Assembly (NCBI GenBank): GCA_012934845.2
Contig: WNNJ02002372.1
Span: forward strand, 1 to 64,000
Direction of reading: 5' to 3'
DNA length: 64,000 bases
Source: Pomphorhynchus laevis
Lineage: Eukaryota > Acanthocephala > Palaeacanthocephala > Echinorhynchida > Pomphorhynchidae
A program made the translations under genes and the position numbers. The notes under the pieces are model-generated. The model searched no databases, was not told the DNA's origin, and saw only the letters and a list, made by a program, of their open reading frames with translations. Positions within the stretch are counted from its first letter, which is position 1; each line of letters starts with the position of its first letter. This document shows positions 13,201-28,200 of this stretch, one piece after another.

Positions 13201-16200
13201 TGTTAAGTTGGTTCATGTAATATTGCTTATTTATAATGACGATCGTGTTGTTTTTGTCGGCCTTTCGATTAACTACATTTTCGTTGTTTTTTTACATTTT
13301 GAGTTGTTTATATTGCTCCTTTGTAATAACATCTCTGTTGTAGTCTCTAATCTCTTTTAGTCCAAAGTTTTTGAGTTCACATAGTAAGGACTCATCATTT
13401 AATATTGACACTTCTTTGTTTTTGGCTAATTCTTTAAGGGATTGATATAACTTCTCAACATCGAGCTTTTGTTTTTGCAAAATAAATTTAGTTTTTAATT
13501 GTGTATTCAATCCAAGTTGTAAAATACCGGTAATTTCAGGAAATATCACTATATTTGACAGGTTGAGTACATTATCAATATTTTGTCTTCGGCATATCTG
13601 ACCACCATATAATTTATTTAATTTATTATCATGTTTCATTATAATACGGGAAGAGTGTTCATCGCCTTTGCGTTTTAGCATCATCCACATAGCACAGAAG
13701 GATAAACCCTGCACCTCTTCATTAATTGATATAATGAACACCCAAATTTCAATTGTAGGATATGGATGTCTTCTTTGCAATTATTTATTTCCGATTTAAC
13801 CAAATCGTGCTTAAATTGTTTCAAAAATTTATTATCATTTATTCTTGTTTTGTAAAGCTTAAAATTCGTGAATATTGGTAGTAAATCGTTATCTAGACAT
13901 ATTTGATTAAAAGTCAAATTAAGTTGACGGTAAGCCGGTAATATAATCTTTCAGCAGCGTGAAATTCTAGTAGCTGTGCTTGTTTGAAAATTCAAAACAT
14001 AAAAGGATTACCATTCTAGAAGCAAAATTCATCAAAGAGATGAATCCTACTATCAATCGCAAAGATGAAGGATTCGTAAAGACATTAAAAAATTTTTACA
14101 TACCACTAAATTAAATAATTAACAATTTAATGTAATTTGTATTTTTTATTTTACGGATGTCTGAAGATGATATATGTCAAGATGGAAATACCACAAGAAA
14201 TTTTTGCGCTTTTTATTGTGTTGCCAAATGGTACTCCTTTCATGTTTTAAAAATAATCTATTAAATATTTGTTTGAACATGTGCCAAGAGCGTTGTAAAT
14301 TATTTACTAATGCGCAAATATAGATAAAGAGAATGTGATTTTAAAATTTGCAAAGAAATACAATAGGTAGATATTTGTACGAATTAGTGTTTGATATTAA
14401 TATACATTAATACAGATAAATGGTTTTATATTTGTTGGAAATTGATATGCCACGTTATAAAATAGATACGATTTATAAAGGGTGATGTGTCGTTAAAACG
14501 TGACATATTGAACAGTAGATAATTAGATGATTGACAAAACTTATTTCTTTACAATTAGGTTTTTGCGCATAACACTAAACAGCTATAATCTATAACTACA
14601 TATATACCACTGAACACACCACCAATATATGTAATAAATCAATATTAAAAGTGCTCAAATGTTAAAGCGCTGACATGTTATTATTGATATGTGCACTTGA
14701 TTTTCCCGGTGATATAAACTCTGCCATAAATACTGGAACTGTGTATTCTTGATAGGACATTATTTTTCTGCGAATTTTCAAGCAAGTTTAACGGATTTTT
14801 CCTTTTTCTTACAATTTTACAATATAAAAAACAACATAATATGATTGAAAATTTATTTAAAGTATTAAGCGAAATTTTTTTATGGATAATAACCAACATG
14901 CTTAGTATCAGAATAAGATACTATATAATCAAATTTCATCAGAGGAAATACGTCACTAGCGCTTATTTGACCTCGATGCTATGTTGGATCGAGGAATAGG
15001 GGCCAAAACCTGATAACATAGCAATTCCTCCTGATGACCTCTAATCCTTATTCTTATACATCGTCTGTTATTTTTATTATTCAAATCAAAAAATTGACTT
15101 TTATTTTAAATTTCAATTTTAAGTTATAATTTATATAAATATAAGTTGCATAAAATCTTATATAATTATTCATTATTTATCTTTATTTTTATTTATATAC
15201 CGTATAAAACATGTAGACTTAGTAGTTCTCTCATCTGATTTTAAGATCACGAGTTCTCTTAATACAAAAATATATACAAGTTTAATTAATACACAAATAT
15301 CAGTGTAAACTATTGAGCTTTTAAATTGATAATTTACGCATTTAAACGTTTCAATTTAAAGTTCAGCGCAATCAAACGTCAAAACTTTATTTAGATGTGA
15401 GTCATTTTTAGCCAGACGCGGAAGAACGATGTGAAAAATATCTAACAAAATTCACGTGGATTGGTATCACTCTCGTTTTGCGTCGATCTTCCGCGTCTGG
15501 CTAAAAATGACTAACAAAATTCACGTGGATTGGTATCACTTTCGTTTTGAATTATTTAGATGTATGTAGTTTTGGCATTTACATCAACATATATATGATA
15601 AAAATGAAAAAAAAACAAAGGTACGAGAAAATACGATAAAACATTTTGAGTTGTATTTATGCTGTTTACTGTGAAATATTTAAAATTCTTGAGATTGCTT
15701 AAGGTAAAGCAATCTCAAGAATGCTTGAGATTGCTTTATCTCAATAAAGCAATCTTTATTCATTGAATAAAATAAAAGTACAAATAAAGCAATGAACCAA
15801 CCTGCTGACTGTTTCCTTCAGAAACAATTTCTTGTTTTGCGGATCGTATTTCATGGTGACAAATGAGTTCAGGTTGAACTAAAAGTGTAAATAAAGGTAT
15901 AAACAAATTTATAAATGTAACGCTTTTAAAAATCACCCTTTACATTACTAAACAAACGAATAAATCTGAAAATTTGAATTCGAATAAAATTGTTTCGTAG
16001 ACTATCATTAATTCCTTAATAGTTGTGATGAAAAAAATATGTAAACCTAGTATTTTGAAACGAGACGATAATTCAACTTTATATTTTTCTAATATCACTG
16101 ATTTTTTCAAAATCGCCAATATTTCAAAACTATATTGATAGTATTTCCATGAAAAACAAATTCTTGATCAAGGAAGAAAAAAATAGTATACAGAACACAA

Positions 16201-19200
16201 ATTTACGTTTGAATAAATAATATGCAAAAAACTACCGTCTTGAAATTAATAAAGTAAATAAAAAATTCACTTGTCCACTCAAACTTCAAACGCCTATGAG
16301 AATAACTCTAAGAAGGAAACACGCATTAATATTTAAGGATTAGACTTATATTGATATAGCAAAATCTGTAAATCAATTATGTTTCAATAAAAACGAATCG
16401 CTCATATTCAAATTGAAGCAGTTGAAACTGACGATAATATCCGGTTACTTTAATAAAAATGACATGGATCATCTTTATGAGAACGGATTTAGCAATACAA
16501 CCTTAATGGACAAATGAACATATTATTATTTTTTATTCTACAAAACTTAAAGTTGAACGTAATCGATCTCAAAAATAGACAATAATGTTGAATTACTTGT
16601 GCTATTGAGTCAACAAATTATAAAATTCAAAACAAAATATATTATTTATTGTTATAAATAAAAATATGATTAAAAGTTATTGATTGCAACACAATTATTG
16701 CTTGCAAAAGCATTATTGCTTGCCAAAGCATTATTGCTTGCAATAACTATGGATTGGATTACATTATTAACATCGTTTTTGATTTATCGAAGTCTTTATT
16801 GATTTTAATAACATTGTTATTGATATTAACAATAGCGTTATTGATTTGAACAATAACTTTGTTGATTACCACAACGACTATGTTGATTATCACAAAGATT
16901 ATGTTAATGACCACAACGACTTTATAGATTGTAACAACGACGATATTGTAAAGAAACCAAGTGGTTTTTGATCGCATAATAGCAAAACTTGTGTCGCTTT
17001 AAAAAGACAAGTGTGCCCACATACTCGTATAGGTGCGATGTCGGTTTCTCGGGGACGATTAAGAGCTGTAGAGATTATTTAGAATCTCTAAAACATGCAG
17101 ATGCTGATTTTACGCTATCAAAGGCGATTTTGAGATTCAAATTGACGATATTATACGGTTACTTTAATACGCATGACTCGTTTAGCTTGGAAATCATATA
17201 TTTTAGCACTGCATTTTATCTACTGTAAATACCCTCATACGTCAAAAAAGGAACGAAACTGACATACTCAAACAAAGAAATTCGTTCCTTGTATTTAAAA
17301 AATTTGCACGTTTTATTAAATAAACGACAATGTGTCTCTGTTGAAGTAAGACTAGCAGTGCACTAAGAATATTATAACATCAAAAACGTTAGCTTCAATA
17401 TCCCAGTAAATAGGCAGGAGCCAACATCGTTAAACGTGCATTAGGGCCTCGAGTAGTAGCTTCGCGGTCAAAGTTTATCAATTTAGTTAAGGATGATATT
17501 TATTTTATCTCTCGATTTCTTTTGTAAAAAATGAAAAAATAAATATTTTTATTTTAAGATTTTCTATAAGTTAGATTTATATAACGGCAAGAATGTTTTA
17601 AAACATTATTTTTTAAAAATTAATTAATAAAAATATACAATGTATCAGAATTAAGATTACAGAAAGAACTGCTGCGTTATAATATTTGTCTCCTATTCTA
17701 AGTATCAACAAACTAATAAAATTATATATACATATATATTAATTCGTCTTAACAAAACTATATTTTAGGAATCAATCAGATAGTAAATTATTAAAAGGCT
17801 ATATTTCGGTTACTACTGTAATCATCAGACATATCGACACCAAAAATATCGTTACAGTAACAATTTTGTAATAATTACAATTTTAATCGCGTCTTACAAA
17901 GTATCTAATTTCACTTGAATTTGAAAGAGTTTTGAAGCCTACCTAAATTTGATACGATCCATCCTCCTCCAAAGGCCAGAAGCAGTGAAATTACAGTGGT
18001 CCACTGACTGGTGTTTCTGAATTTCGGTAAATGAAAATGACTTATAAAGTCATTAAGACCATTCAGAATTGTACATGCGATTGAAACACCACTTTGACTA
18101 ACTGCTAGAATTGATTCGTTACAGGCAACAAACAATATTTTTAAAGATGTGTTAGCCTGCAAAATTATAAATTAAATTTGTATTATTCGAAGTTGCTTAA
18201 TTATTAGTAACCTCTGCCGCAAGAGTTTCATGGGCGAATATGACGCGACTTATTCTCAATATTGTAGTTATTACTCTGTCAAGGATAAAAAGTTTGTTTT
18301 CTTCCAGATAATTATACTTTTTCACAAGTATCATAATTGAATTATAGAAAAATAACTTAGCGTTAAGCCACAACTCATTTGGTCGATCTCTAGTATTCAA
18401 AAACATATATATTCAATAACTACAAAATTTGAGTTAACAATGTTTAGTACCTATTTTGAAAAAATATTTCAGCCAGCAGTTCAAGCATAATCGGGATGTG
18501 ATCTGTCATTGACTCCGCTAATGAATTAGAATCATCGAATTTAATCACGATATTACACCAATCTACGATTTTCTAAATACACGACAAAATATGATTTATT
18601 TTTTATCAAAACTTTCAATGACAGACTGTCATCATCAAAAAATTAAAGTTGCAGACAGCAAAAGATTGGCATAAAACTTAAGACTCAATAAGCGTAATTG
18701 CAGCATTTTACATTAACAATGTTAAATGCTTAATAGAATATAATACTTAACTATTATACTAAATATGAATATGCTCGGGAAAACAAATGAAGCGAGCTAT
18801 TACTGTAACTAACATTTCTTAGAAAATGATCAAAATTATCTGCGTTCATATCGATCAATTAGCGATTGACTAATAGAATAAAACATCATATATTAAGCAT
18901 GTATATGCAATTCAGTGAAAACTGCTGCGTTCACATTAGGAAGAAAATCCAATTTTTTGGATTTTCCGGTAAGTATTTTTTGATTAGCAATCGTCTACAA
19001 TATTATTGAGAAACTAAGTACGTTTGATATCTGTAATCAAATTAACATGTGCTCATAAAATATGGTGGTAGAAAGTATTATTGCTAAACAATTTGAGGAC
19101 AAATAGTTAATTCAGTTTAGGCACAAAACTGAATTATAAAAGGTTAATTATAAAAAATTACAATAAATTATTCTTATTTGAATGCAACTGCATTGTCTGA

Positions 19201-22200
19201 AGCAAACAAAATTAATGTGAAGTATATAATTACAGAGTAAATTGTTTTTTTACAGCTACATCTCGCTCATATAATGAAAGAGCGTTTTTACTTTAAAGTT
19301 GATACATCGACGTAACTATATAAACGATTATATTATTATTTCACGGCGATACAATGATTCCATCGGTGTATTTTAAGAAATTATAATAGCTGTTTATAAA
19401 GTGGCGTAAGATTCTCTTTACATTCGTTATCAAACTGAAGTTTAGAGGACGGTATATAAGGTTAGCTAAATAAGCATTAAATAAAAATCAAACTCTTTAA
19501 TGTTAAGAAATCATTTCTAGTTGAAATGAAAATGCAAAAATTAAAATGCAATAGACAAAATTTGATTTACATACAATCACAAACATTGTCAATGAATCCA
19601 GATGCATTAGTTTCGTATCAATAAGTACTTGGTCGAGAGACAAATCACTTATAAACGAATTTAAAAGATCATCAGATGTGCTTATCGGTGAAATCGTATC
19701 AGGTTGAGAACTCATAAAAATGTTGAACGGGTTGAAAATACTAGATTCGAAGCTATAAATACATTAACGATCCATATAAATATGATGTTACAAAAAAATC
19801 ATTAGATTGTGCAAAATGATAATAAATTAATCTAGAAAATATTTGAGAATTTATTTATAATCTTGTAACTTAATTTATTACTTATTAATAAAATACAGAT
19901 AACGTTTTTATTAATATATCATTATGAATTTAGTTTCTACAGTTCCTACTAATTTATTACTTAAAAAATCATAAAGGTAATCAAAATATCCGTCCAAACT
20001 TCATAATCGAAAAATCCATACAACTTACAAATCGGAAAATCTGTTAATTTGAAAATATTTTAGAAAATCTAGCAAAAAAGTAAAAACAATCCAAAACGAA
20101 TGCAACGACAGATCGAAGCCTGGTTATTATAGTAATAAAAGGCTAATCTTTATTCGTTTTTTTATTTGGAATGTGAGAGCAGAATCAAAACACATTTTTT
20201 CGATATTTTGCAAGCTACTTGCACTAGCATCGCAAAAAAAAACAAAATACAATTTTTAACTAATTGTTTAGCATTTCAGATGCTGATAGTTAGCAGTAGG
20301 TAGTGAAATATAAAATTAAATTAATTGTTTGTTGATTCTGCTCTTGAATTCCAAATATAATAATGATCACCTTTTTACTTAAGAAACACAGATAAACTTA
20401 GTAACAGTTATCAGAACTTAGCAATGCAAACTTAGTGATATCGTTTGAAAAACTATCTTTGATAGTTTTTTACATAAAAATATCAAAGATAGTTTTTCAA
20501 ACTATCTTTGATAGTTTTTCAAACTATCTGTGACAGTTTAAAAACTATCAAAGCATAAAATCGACAAAAATAGAAACAGCCATCGAGAAATATTAAACAC
20601 ACTTTTATGGATAAATAAAACACTTCAATCATCGGGTTGACATGTATGATAATTCACGTATGTTTGACATAAATTATTTCTTTTACATTCACAGTGCTAT
20701 GGCTTATGGAATAGCTTTTGAAAATTTACAGAGTCAAGCATTCAAAGCAAAACTTCATAATCGATAACATGCCAAGCGATATATTAGACGATGTTTGAAA
20801 TATTCCGTATTTCATCGTACAATAATAATAGAACATTCACGGATAATTATTGTACTCGCCTATGATTAGTTTGAAATAAAATATTCATAATGTAGACAGA
20901 CATCTTTAAATGACAAAACAAAATCATAACAAATCAGATTAGATAAACGAGTCTGTATTTTATACGATATATAAATACAAATAAATATAAATAATTATAT
21001 AAGATTTTATACAATTTATATTTATATCAAGTTAAAATTGAAATTTAAAATAAAAGTCAATTTTCATGAATTAAATAATAAAAATAACAGACTATGTATT
21101 AGAATAAGGATTATAGGTTATCAGGAGAACTGCTATATTATCAGGTTTCGACCCATATTCCTTTGATGTGCAGGTTCCTCTGACATTGTGCTCTTAGCAC
21201 AAGTTCTAGTTAAAATAAAACTATTTGTCTACACAAGTTTAAGTTAATAATCCTCGGAACAAATTAGATCAGATAACTGAGTATACGTATATTATACGAT
21301 ATATAAATAAAAATCAAGATAAATAATAAATAATTATATAAGATTTTATACAATTTATTTTTATATCAAGTTAAAATTTAAATTATATTAAATCAGTAAA
21401 GAAAAGTATCCTAATTTATAATATAAAAATTATTAATTGAAATTTAATATAAGTTTATTTTTATGCATTGACTAATAAATAACGGACGATATATAAGAAT
21501 TAGAAGTCATCAGGAGAAACAGTTATGTTATAAGGTATCTGCCACTATTCCTCAAAACAAGAACAAAGAATATAAGTAACTAAATAATAATGAGATGAAA
21601 ATAAAAGATGAAAAACTAACACAAAGATTATATTTTTAATTACTCAGCTCATAATTTTTTATTTTTTATTTAAAAAACACTGAAATTGTTTGGTGCACTA
21701 CTCTCATTTAAAGCAAAAAATAAATTAATCGAAAGTATAAAAACAGCGCAATGATACGCAACTGCGATGCAAAAATAATACTATGATAAATGTTTTTTTA
21801 AAATATGCAATTTTTATTACTACTGGCGCTACAAGTAATATTGGATTGATCCTACAAGTAAAATCATTCCTATGACTCGAATATACTCTTCAGATAGGCA
21901 AAAATATATGTTTCATAATAATCTACAAGAAATAAATTAGCATGAAATAATTAAATAATTAGAATAGGAAACAAGCAATGTTAATTAAGCATAAAAATCA
22001 TTGTATGTTATTAAAAGTGCATGAAAAACAATTAGCTGAGAGAACAAACCAACCCGTCATGGTTCATGCTGTTTACTGAATTGTAAAGTAGAATCTTCTT
22101 GTTGTTCTTTTCAGGTAACTCGATGCCCTACAAGCGATGAAAAACGCAAAACCTCATATTAACAAATGAGTAACGAAGCATTACAATTTACATAACGTAG

Positions 22201-25200
22201 TCGATCGGGCAACAACCCAGCATGCATAATAACCACAACGTGTTCAATTAACACATCCCATGTAACAGTGTTCATTACGTCGGCACATAACTTCGAAATA
22301 CGAAAAAGGCTACGTACCGAGCACTGGACAGACGAGTCCGATAGCATTGATTTCAGAACTGTATTTCCAGGCTGCTACCAACAGAAAAATAACAAACATT
22401 AATTTACAACTATTCACTATTCATTTAAGACAAAATGAAATAATCAAAACAAAAAGTTAACAATAAATTGAACTTGAACAATCTGTGAAGAAGATTAACC
22501 AGATTAAATACAAATACCACATCATTCATATCTAATTTAGTACAATATTACAACAACCATGAAAAAAATGTTCGAAAATATATATCAGTTTCATAATAAA
22601 AAATGATTATACACGATTTGGCATCATAGACAGCATCATTAATATAATTGATACATTAATATTTTATTAAATCTTATGAAAATGAATCTTACATTATTAA
22701 TCTTACAAATTAACAACATGTCACATCTGATTATAAACAAACAAAAATAATTAAATAATATCATAATAAAACATAACTTTACAATTTCAAGAATTCGGAT
22801 CAGGTCTGTTTCAGCTCCCAGAATAAAATTATCCCGGTATTTGCCACATTATTTGTTCTATTATATAATCTTAATTTAATTCACCTATTCAAATGAGTTT
22901 TGTATTTGCGTGAACTTTTATTTAAATGAGTTTTTATTTGCTTTACTCTATTCACGTTTCTATCTAGAAACTCGGTGTTGTTAAAATACATTAGTTTGAT
23001 ATCACATTAGTTAGCTCTTAAAGCTCAAATGATTACATTCTCTCCAAACGCAATTTTAAAAGACAATAAGTATAATTTTTAGATAGAACATAAAAATAAA
23101 AGTAAATTAAATGGTGAAAGGGTGAAAAACTTAAAACAGGTAAATGAGGTAAAATTAAGTAAGTATTTCTATCTTATCATTTTATAAGGTAGTATAAGTT
23201 CTAGCGTATTGTATAAATTATCGTTTTAAAAAATAAAAAATAATTTAATTAATTTTATGTTAATTAGTTAATTAGTTAATTAGTTAATTTTCTGATTAAC
23301 TTTTCCACTAAAGAAGATCATATGCAAAATTTCTTGTCTTCGAAAATTACATATCAACACCCATTGCCGTCTGGCGCCTCGTAGGGCCTTAGCCATAATT
23401 GATTTTATTCTCAACAAGTTGTACGTAATGTAATATTACGTAATGTATATAAAGATATCATTGTCCATTATCGATAGCTTTTAACGTAAATCAAATCAGC
23501 TAACTGAGTCTAAGTATTTAATATAATTATAAAAAAAAAACAATAATGCTAAATCAAAATTAAATAATTAAATAATAAAATTAATAATTGTTTTTAGATT
23601 TTCTATAATTTAAATCAAGTTAAAAAATAAAAATAAAAATAAAAAATAAAAAATAAAATTTAAAATAAACGTCATTTTTATGAATTGACTAATAAATAAC
23701 AGACGTTGTATCAGAATAAGAATTAGAGGTCATCAGGAGGAACTGCTATGCTATCAGGTTTCGGCCCCTAACTCCTCTACCCAACATAGCAGCGGGGCCA
23801 AATACATGCTAATGATGTATTTCCTCTGAAATAACTATCTAGTATCTTATTCTAATGCAAAGTATATTATTTATTATCCATCCATAAAAATTTGCCACCT
23901 AAGAGTTTAAATTTATTCTTTATATTATTGTGTTGATTTATATATTTTACTATTTTCTGCTTGATGTTATTTTTATAGAAACCTAGTTTAAAATATGCAT
24001 CTATTAAATTATTTAAATGATTTTAAAGAAAATCAACATCGTTACAAATTGTTGCAATTCTTAAAATTTCACTATTTAATGTATTATATTTTATATTATA
24101 TGGTATGCATGAATGCTCATGCAAAAATATTTTTCTTGTAAATTTAAATATGTCATCTTTACGATATAAAATTAATAGTAGTTTTAGTTAATGTTAATTT
24201 AATGTTCATATCTAGACATTCATCTTCTTTATCATCAATATTGGTTTTATTGAGAATGAGGCTACCTGGTAAATTTGTTTGATTATTCAATAAAATTGTT
24301 AGAGTTAAATACAAATATATCATCAATATATCGAAACATATATTTCATATCTTTATATAATTTAGATTTATTTTTTAAACAGTTATGAACACATTCATGT
24401 TCTATAAAGCTTAAAAATGAATCAGCTACAATTGGGCTACTATAATCCCCTATTGGAATACCTTTTATTTGTCTAAATATAGATGTCTCTACCTTTAAAT
24501 AATTTTGATTTATTAAAATATTTAAGGATTTTAATAATTCAATTTTATCCATATATTTATATATATATACTTGATGGTTTAAATTTTGTTAGATATGCGT
24601 TATAATTATTATAACATATGTATATCTTTTTCCGAATATAAGATTTATTAATTTTACTAACGCTTCTTTAATATCTACTAAATCTAGATTTGTATAAAGC
24701 GTACTAAAATCGTATGTATTTATATTTTGAAAATTTATTCCTTTTGTCTGTTCTAAAAATTCTTTTGTAGAATTAATACTGAAATAGTGTTTTATACCAG
24801 TATTAATTTCGATTACCTTACAATATTTTTTGAAGTGTGTTTTAATACTTTAAGTATTTTATTCATATATATAGGAAGTGGTTTTAATTTCAAAATTGTG
24901 AATATTAGAACATCCAGAATAATTTTTTTTGCCAAACTTAAGTAAACTTGAGTCGACGGTGAAAAGCTTTTAGACTATTCAGTGGCTAATGAGCTGCGTT
25001 TAGTCAATACATTTTTCCAGAAAACACCGAGGCATCTCATCACGTGTTCGAGTGGTGGATATTTAAGCCAGATTAACTTCATATTATACCTGATTGCAAA
25101 GTGGAGTGAAGTGTTAAACGCCAAGACGATTTTAGGAGAAAAATATGCTCCACAACACAGAGTTATAGTTGTGGACTTGAGGATGAGACCAAAAGGGAAA

Positions 25201-28200
25201 CAGCAAAAAACATCCATAACTCGAAAATTAAATGGTGGAAGATGAAAGAGTGTATCGTGAAGGACAGATTTAAAAAATCGCTTGCCCATAAACTGAATAT
25301 TGAGGTGAGGGATCCTGAAGTCTGATGGAATGAAACGGCCGCAGTCATCATTGAGGAATCGAAGACAATTTTAGGACTATCATCAGGGATACCACCACCA
25401 AATAAGGAGCATTGGTGGTGGAATCATACAGTTAAAGATGCCGTCAGTCGAAAAAATGCAGCTAAAAAGAAACAGTACTTCGATCCAACGGTTGAGAATA
25501 AAGATGCGTACAAGCAGGCCAAGAACGATGTAACACGCAAGTGTGCCATGACAAAGATGAAAACTGATCAGAACATATATGATAAACTCGAACAGGATAA
25601 TGGAAACAATTTCATATTCAAGTTAGCCAGAATCAGAGATAAAAAATCGAAGGATATTGCACTAACTAGAATCATCGAGGACGGTTTAGGGAGAATCCTT
25701 GATAGAAATGACGATATCCTAATGAGATGGAAAGAGTATTTCGGAAATCTGCTGAACACAGCGAATTCCTCTTTACCTCATGAAGAAGCGTGTGCCAATA
25801 ACCATGTCGTTCGACCGTACTCTTGCCATAATGTATCGTCGCAAATGAAGAAGTTGAGAATTGGTAAAAGCGTTGGTCCGGATAATATTTCGATTAAAGT
25901 GTGGAAAGCTTTAGGATTGTTTGGGATTTAACTACAAAAAAGCTCTTTCAAAAAATTGACGAAATAGGAAAAATTCCGACAGTATAGCAAAAGAGTACAC
26001 TAGTGCCTATTACAAGTATAAGTGAGACGTCCAACAATGTAGCAACTATCGGGGGATACAGTTAATGAGTGACACAATGAAACTGTGGGAGAGAGTTCTG
26101 GACAACAGAATCAGAGAAATCACGATCAGCGAAGAACAGCGTGGATTTATGCCAGGTAGAAGCACTACCGATGGAATTTTTGTATTGAGGCAGCTTTACG
26201 AGAAATTCTGCGAGTAACAACGGCCACTGCATAGTGTGTTTGTAGATTTGAAGAAAGCCTATGATGCAGTGCCACATGACCTTGTTTGGATATGCATAAG
26301 AAAGAAAAACTGCCCTGAACAATACGTTCGTGCAATCAAATCTATGTATGAAAAGTGTTATACTTGCGTTCGGTGCCCGGTTGGTAAGACGGATTATTTC
26401 TAAGTAGCGACAGGACTCCATCAAGGTTCGGTTCTCAGTCCTTTTTTATTTGTGACAGTGATGGATGTTTTGCGAACTGCCCAGATTAATTCAAGAACGT
26501 CATGGGCAATACTGTTCGCAGATGACCTGGTCCTTGCGGCTGAGAACTTAGATACACTGGAAAACACCTAGAAAGTTGGTGTCAACTGGACCAAAACCCT
26601 GAATATGCGTCCAGAAAGATTAACATGCAAGGAGTCGAAATAGAAAAAAGAGACCATATCGTATACCTGGGCAGCATGACGAATATGTCGAATTCATTAG
26701 CGCAGGAGATTGGACTGAGGGTACAAAGTGCTTAGAGAAATTGACGGAAAACCTCGGGCATCATATGCGACAAGCGAGTAGCCACAAAGTTGAAAGTACG
26801 CATATAAGATGATGTTGTTCGACCTGCCATGATTTATGTAGCTGAGACCTTAGAAACAAAAGCAGAAGATATTCAAGGTAAGCAGTGAATGAGATGAGAA
26901 TGCTCAGATTGTCTGCGTGTATCACAAAGAAGGACAAAGTCCGCAACATTGATATCCGGACGATGTTAAAAGTAGGCTCAATACGAGACATCATCGTCTG
27001 AAAAAGGCTACGATGGTTTAAACATGTAGCAAGAAAGAGGATGATCACTGGATAAGGAGCGCTGAAAAAGTCAAGATCGAAGGGAAAGGACGTCGAGGAA
27101 GGCCAAAGACACGCTGGAAAGATTGCGTCACGGAGAACATAAATGCCCTGGGAATAGCGACCGATATAGAATACGAAATTGTCCAAAATAGTTCGTTGCG
27201 GAAGAAGTTGTTGGCGGCAGCGACCTCTCTGTGAGAGATAAGCTGGGGAATAAGAAGTACAGATCAACATAAATCGCAAAGAAAACTAAAATGTTATTGC
27301 AAATAATTGTCATTCCATATTTCGAACACAAGTGAGATCGTGAATAGAAAATATGTTTAAAATAATACTTTAAAAATAATATGTTCAATTATATTTGTAA
27401 TAAAAAGGGTATGTCTACAATAATAAACTTTACGAATACCAACCACTTAATTTACTAAGTATAATATTTAAAAGCATCAGTCGACGAATATACATAATCT
27501 AAACATTTTGTATAATCTACGCATTAGAATGTTTGCTGGGATAATAAAATAATTTAAAATTCAAAACTTACCGCCTTAGCATTGAGTTTCGTAGATTTTC
27601 CGATACAAATAAAAGCTTCTTCAAAGATGTCAGAGCAGCCAAATCGGCAAGCCATCTCAGCGCAATATCTAATTCAAGAATTTATAAAATTTTTACATAA
27701 TCTCACACACGTGTCGTTAAATCTAAATGTAAACTTTTAGTTATAATAATTATTCCAAATTCTGATGATCGCATATATGAAGTAAGATATAATATGATAT
27801 CTTTGTAAAATAATATAAAATTAATTAATATCATAATGCAACAGAATAAACAGGAATAATTTAGAAATAAAGTTATATAATATCGCTAAAAAATATACAA
27901 GAAAGAACAATAAGATAAAATTTAAAACAGTTTCATCAGCCTATTATTTTTGTATTGACGCGATATAATAATAAAAAAGAAACGCAAAGAGAAAGCTTTG
28001 CCAAACATATTTCATACTTGACCCGAAAAATTATATTTTTTATAAAATAAATAAATAGCACATAAATGATGACATTAGTATTTCTTAGAGAGATCATACT
28101 TGAAACGAAATAAATTTATGTAATTTTGCTGGTTTTTAAATTATCCAAGCATTTAAATAAACATAATGCAATGAAAATATTATGCAATTTAAAAAAGATT

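Larger units (their letters stand above)
11447..14262 (-). mobile_element. Penelope-like element, RT then GIY-YIG order
   Basis: The minus strand encodes, in order, an N-terminal region (about 13,917-13,290), RT (13,216-12,180) and a C-terminal GIY-YIG nuclease (12,094-11,783). The ends are inverted relative to each other: 11,465-11,690 reappears as its reverse complement at about 14,020-14,255. In addition, 11,447-11,490 (GTGCTTG, TTTGAAAATTCAA) is present in direct orientation at 13,968-14,013. Such partial pseudo-LTR and inverted arrangements are known for Penelope elements. Several frame breaks make this a dead copy. It lies in GBF1 intron 28, on the gene's strand. Confidence 0.85.
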
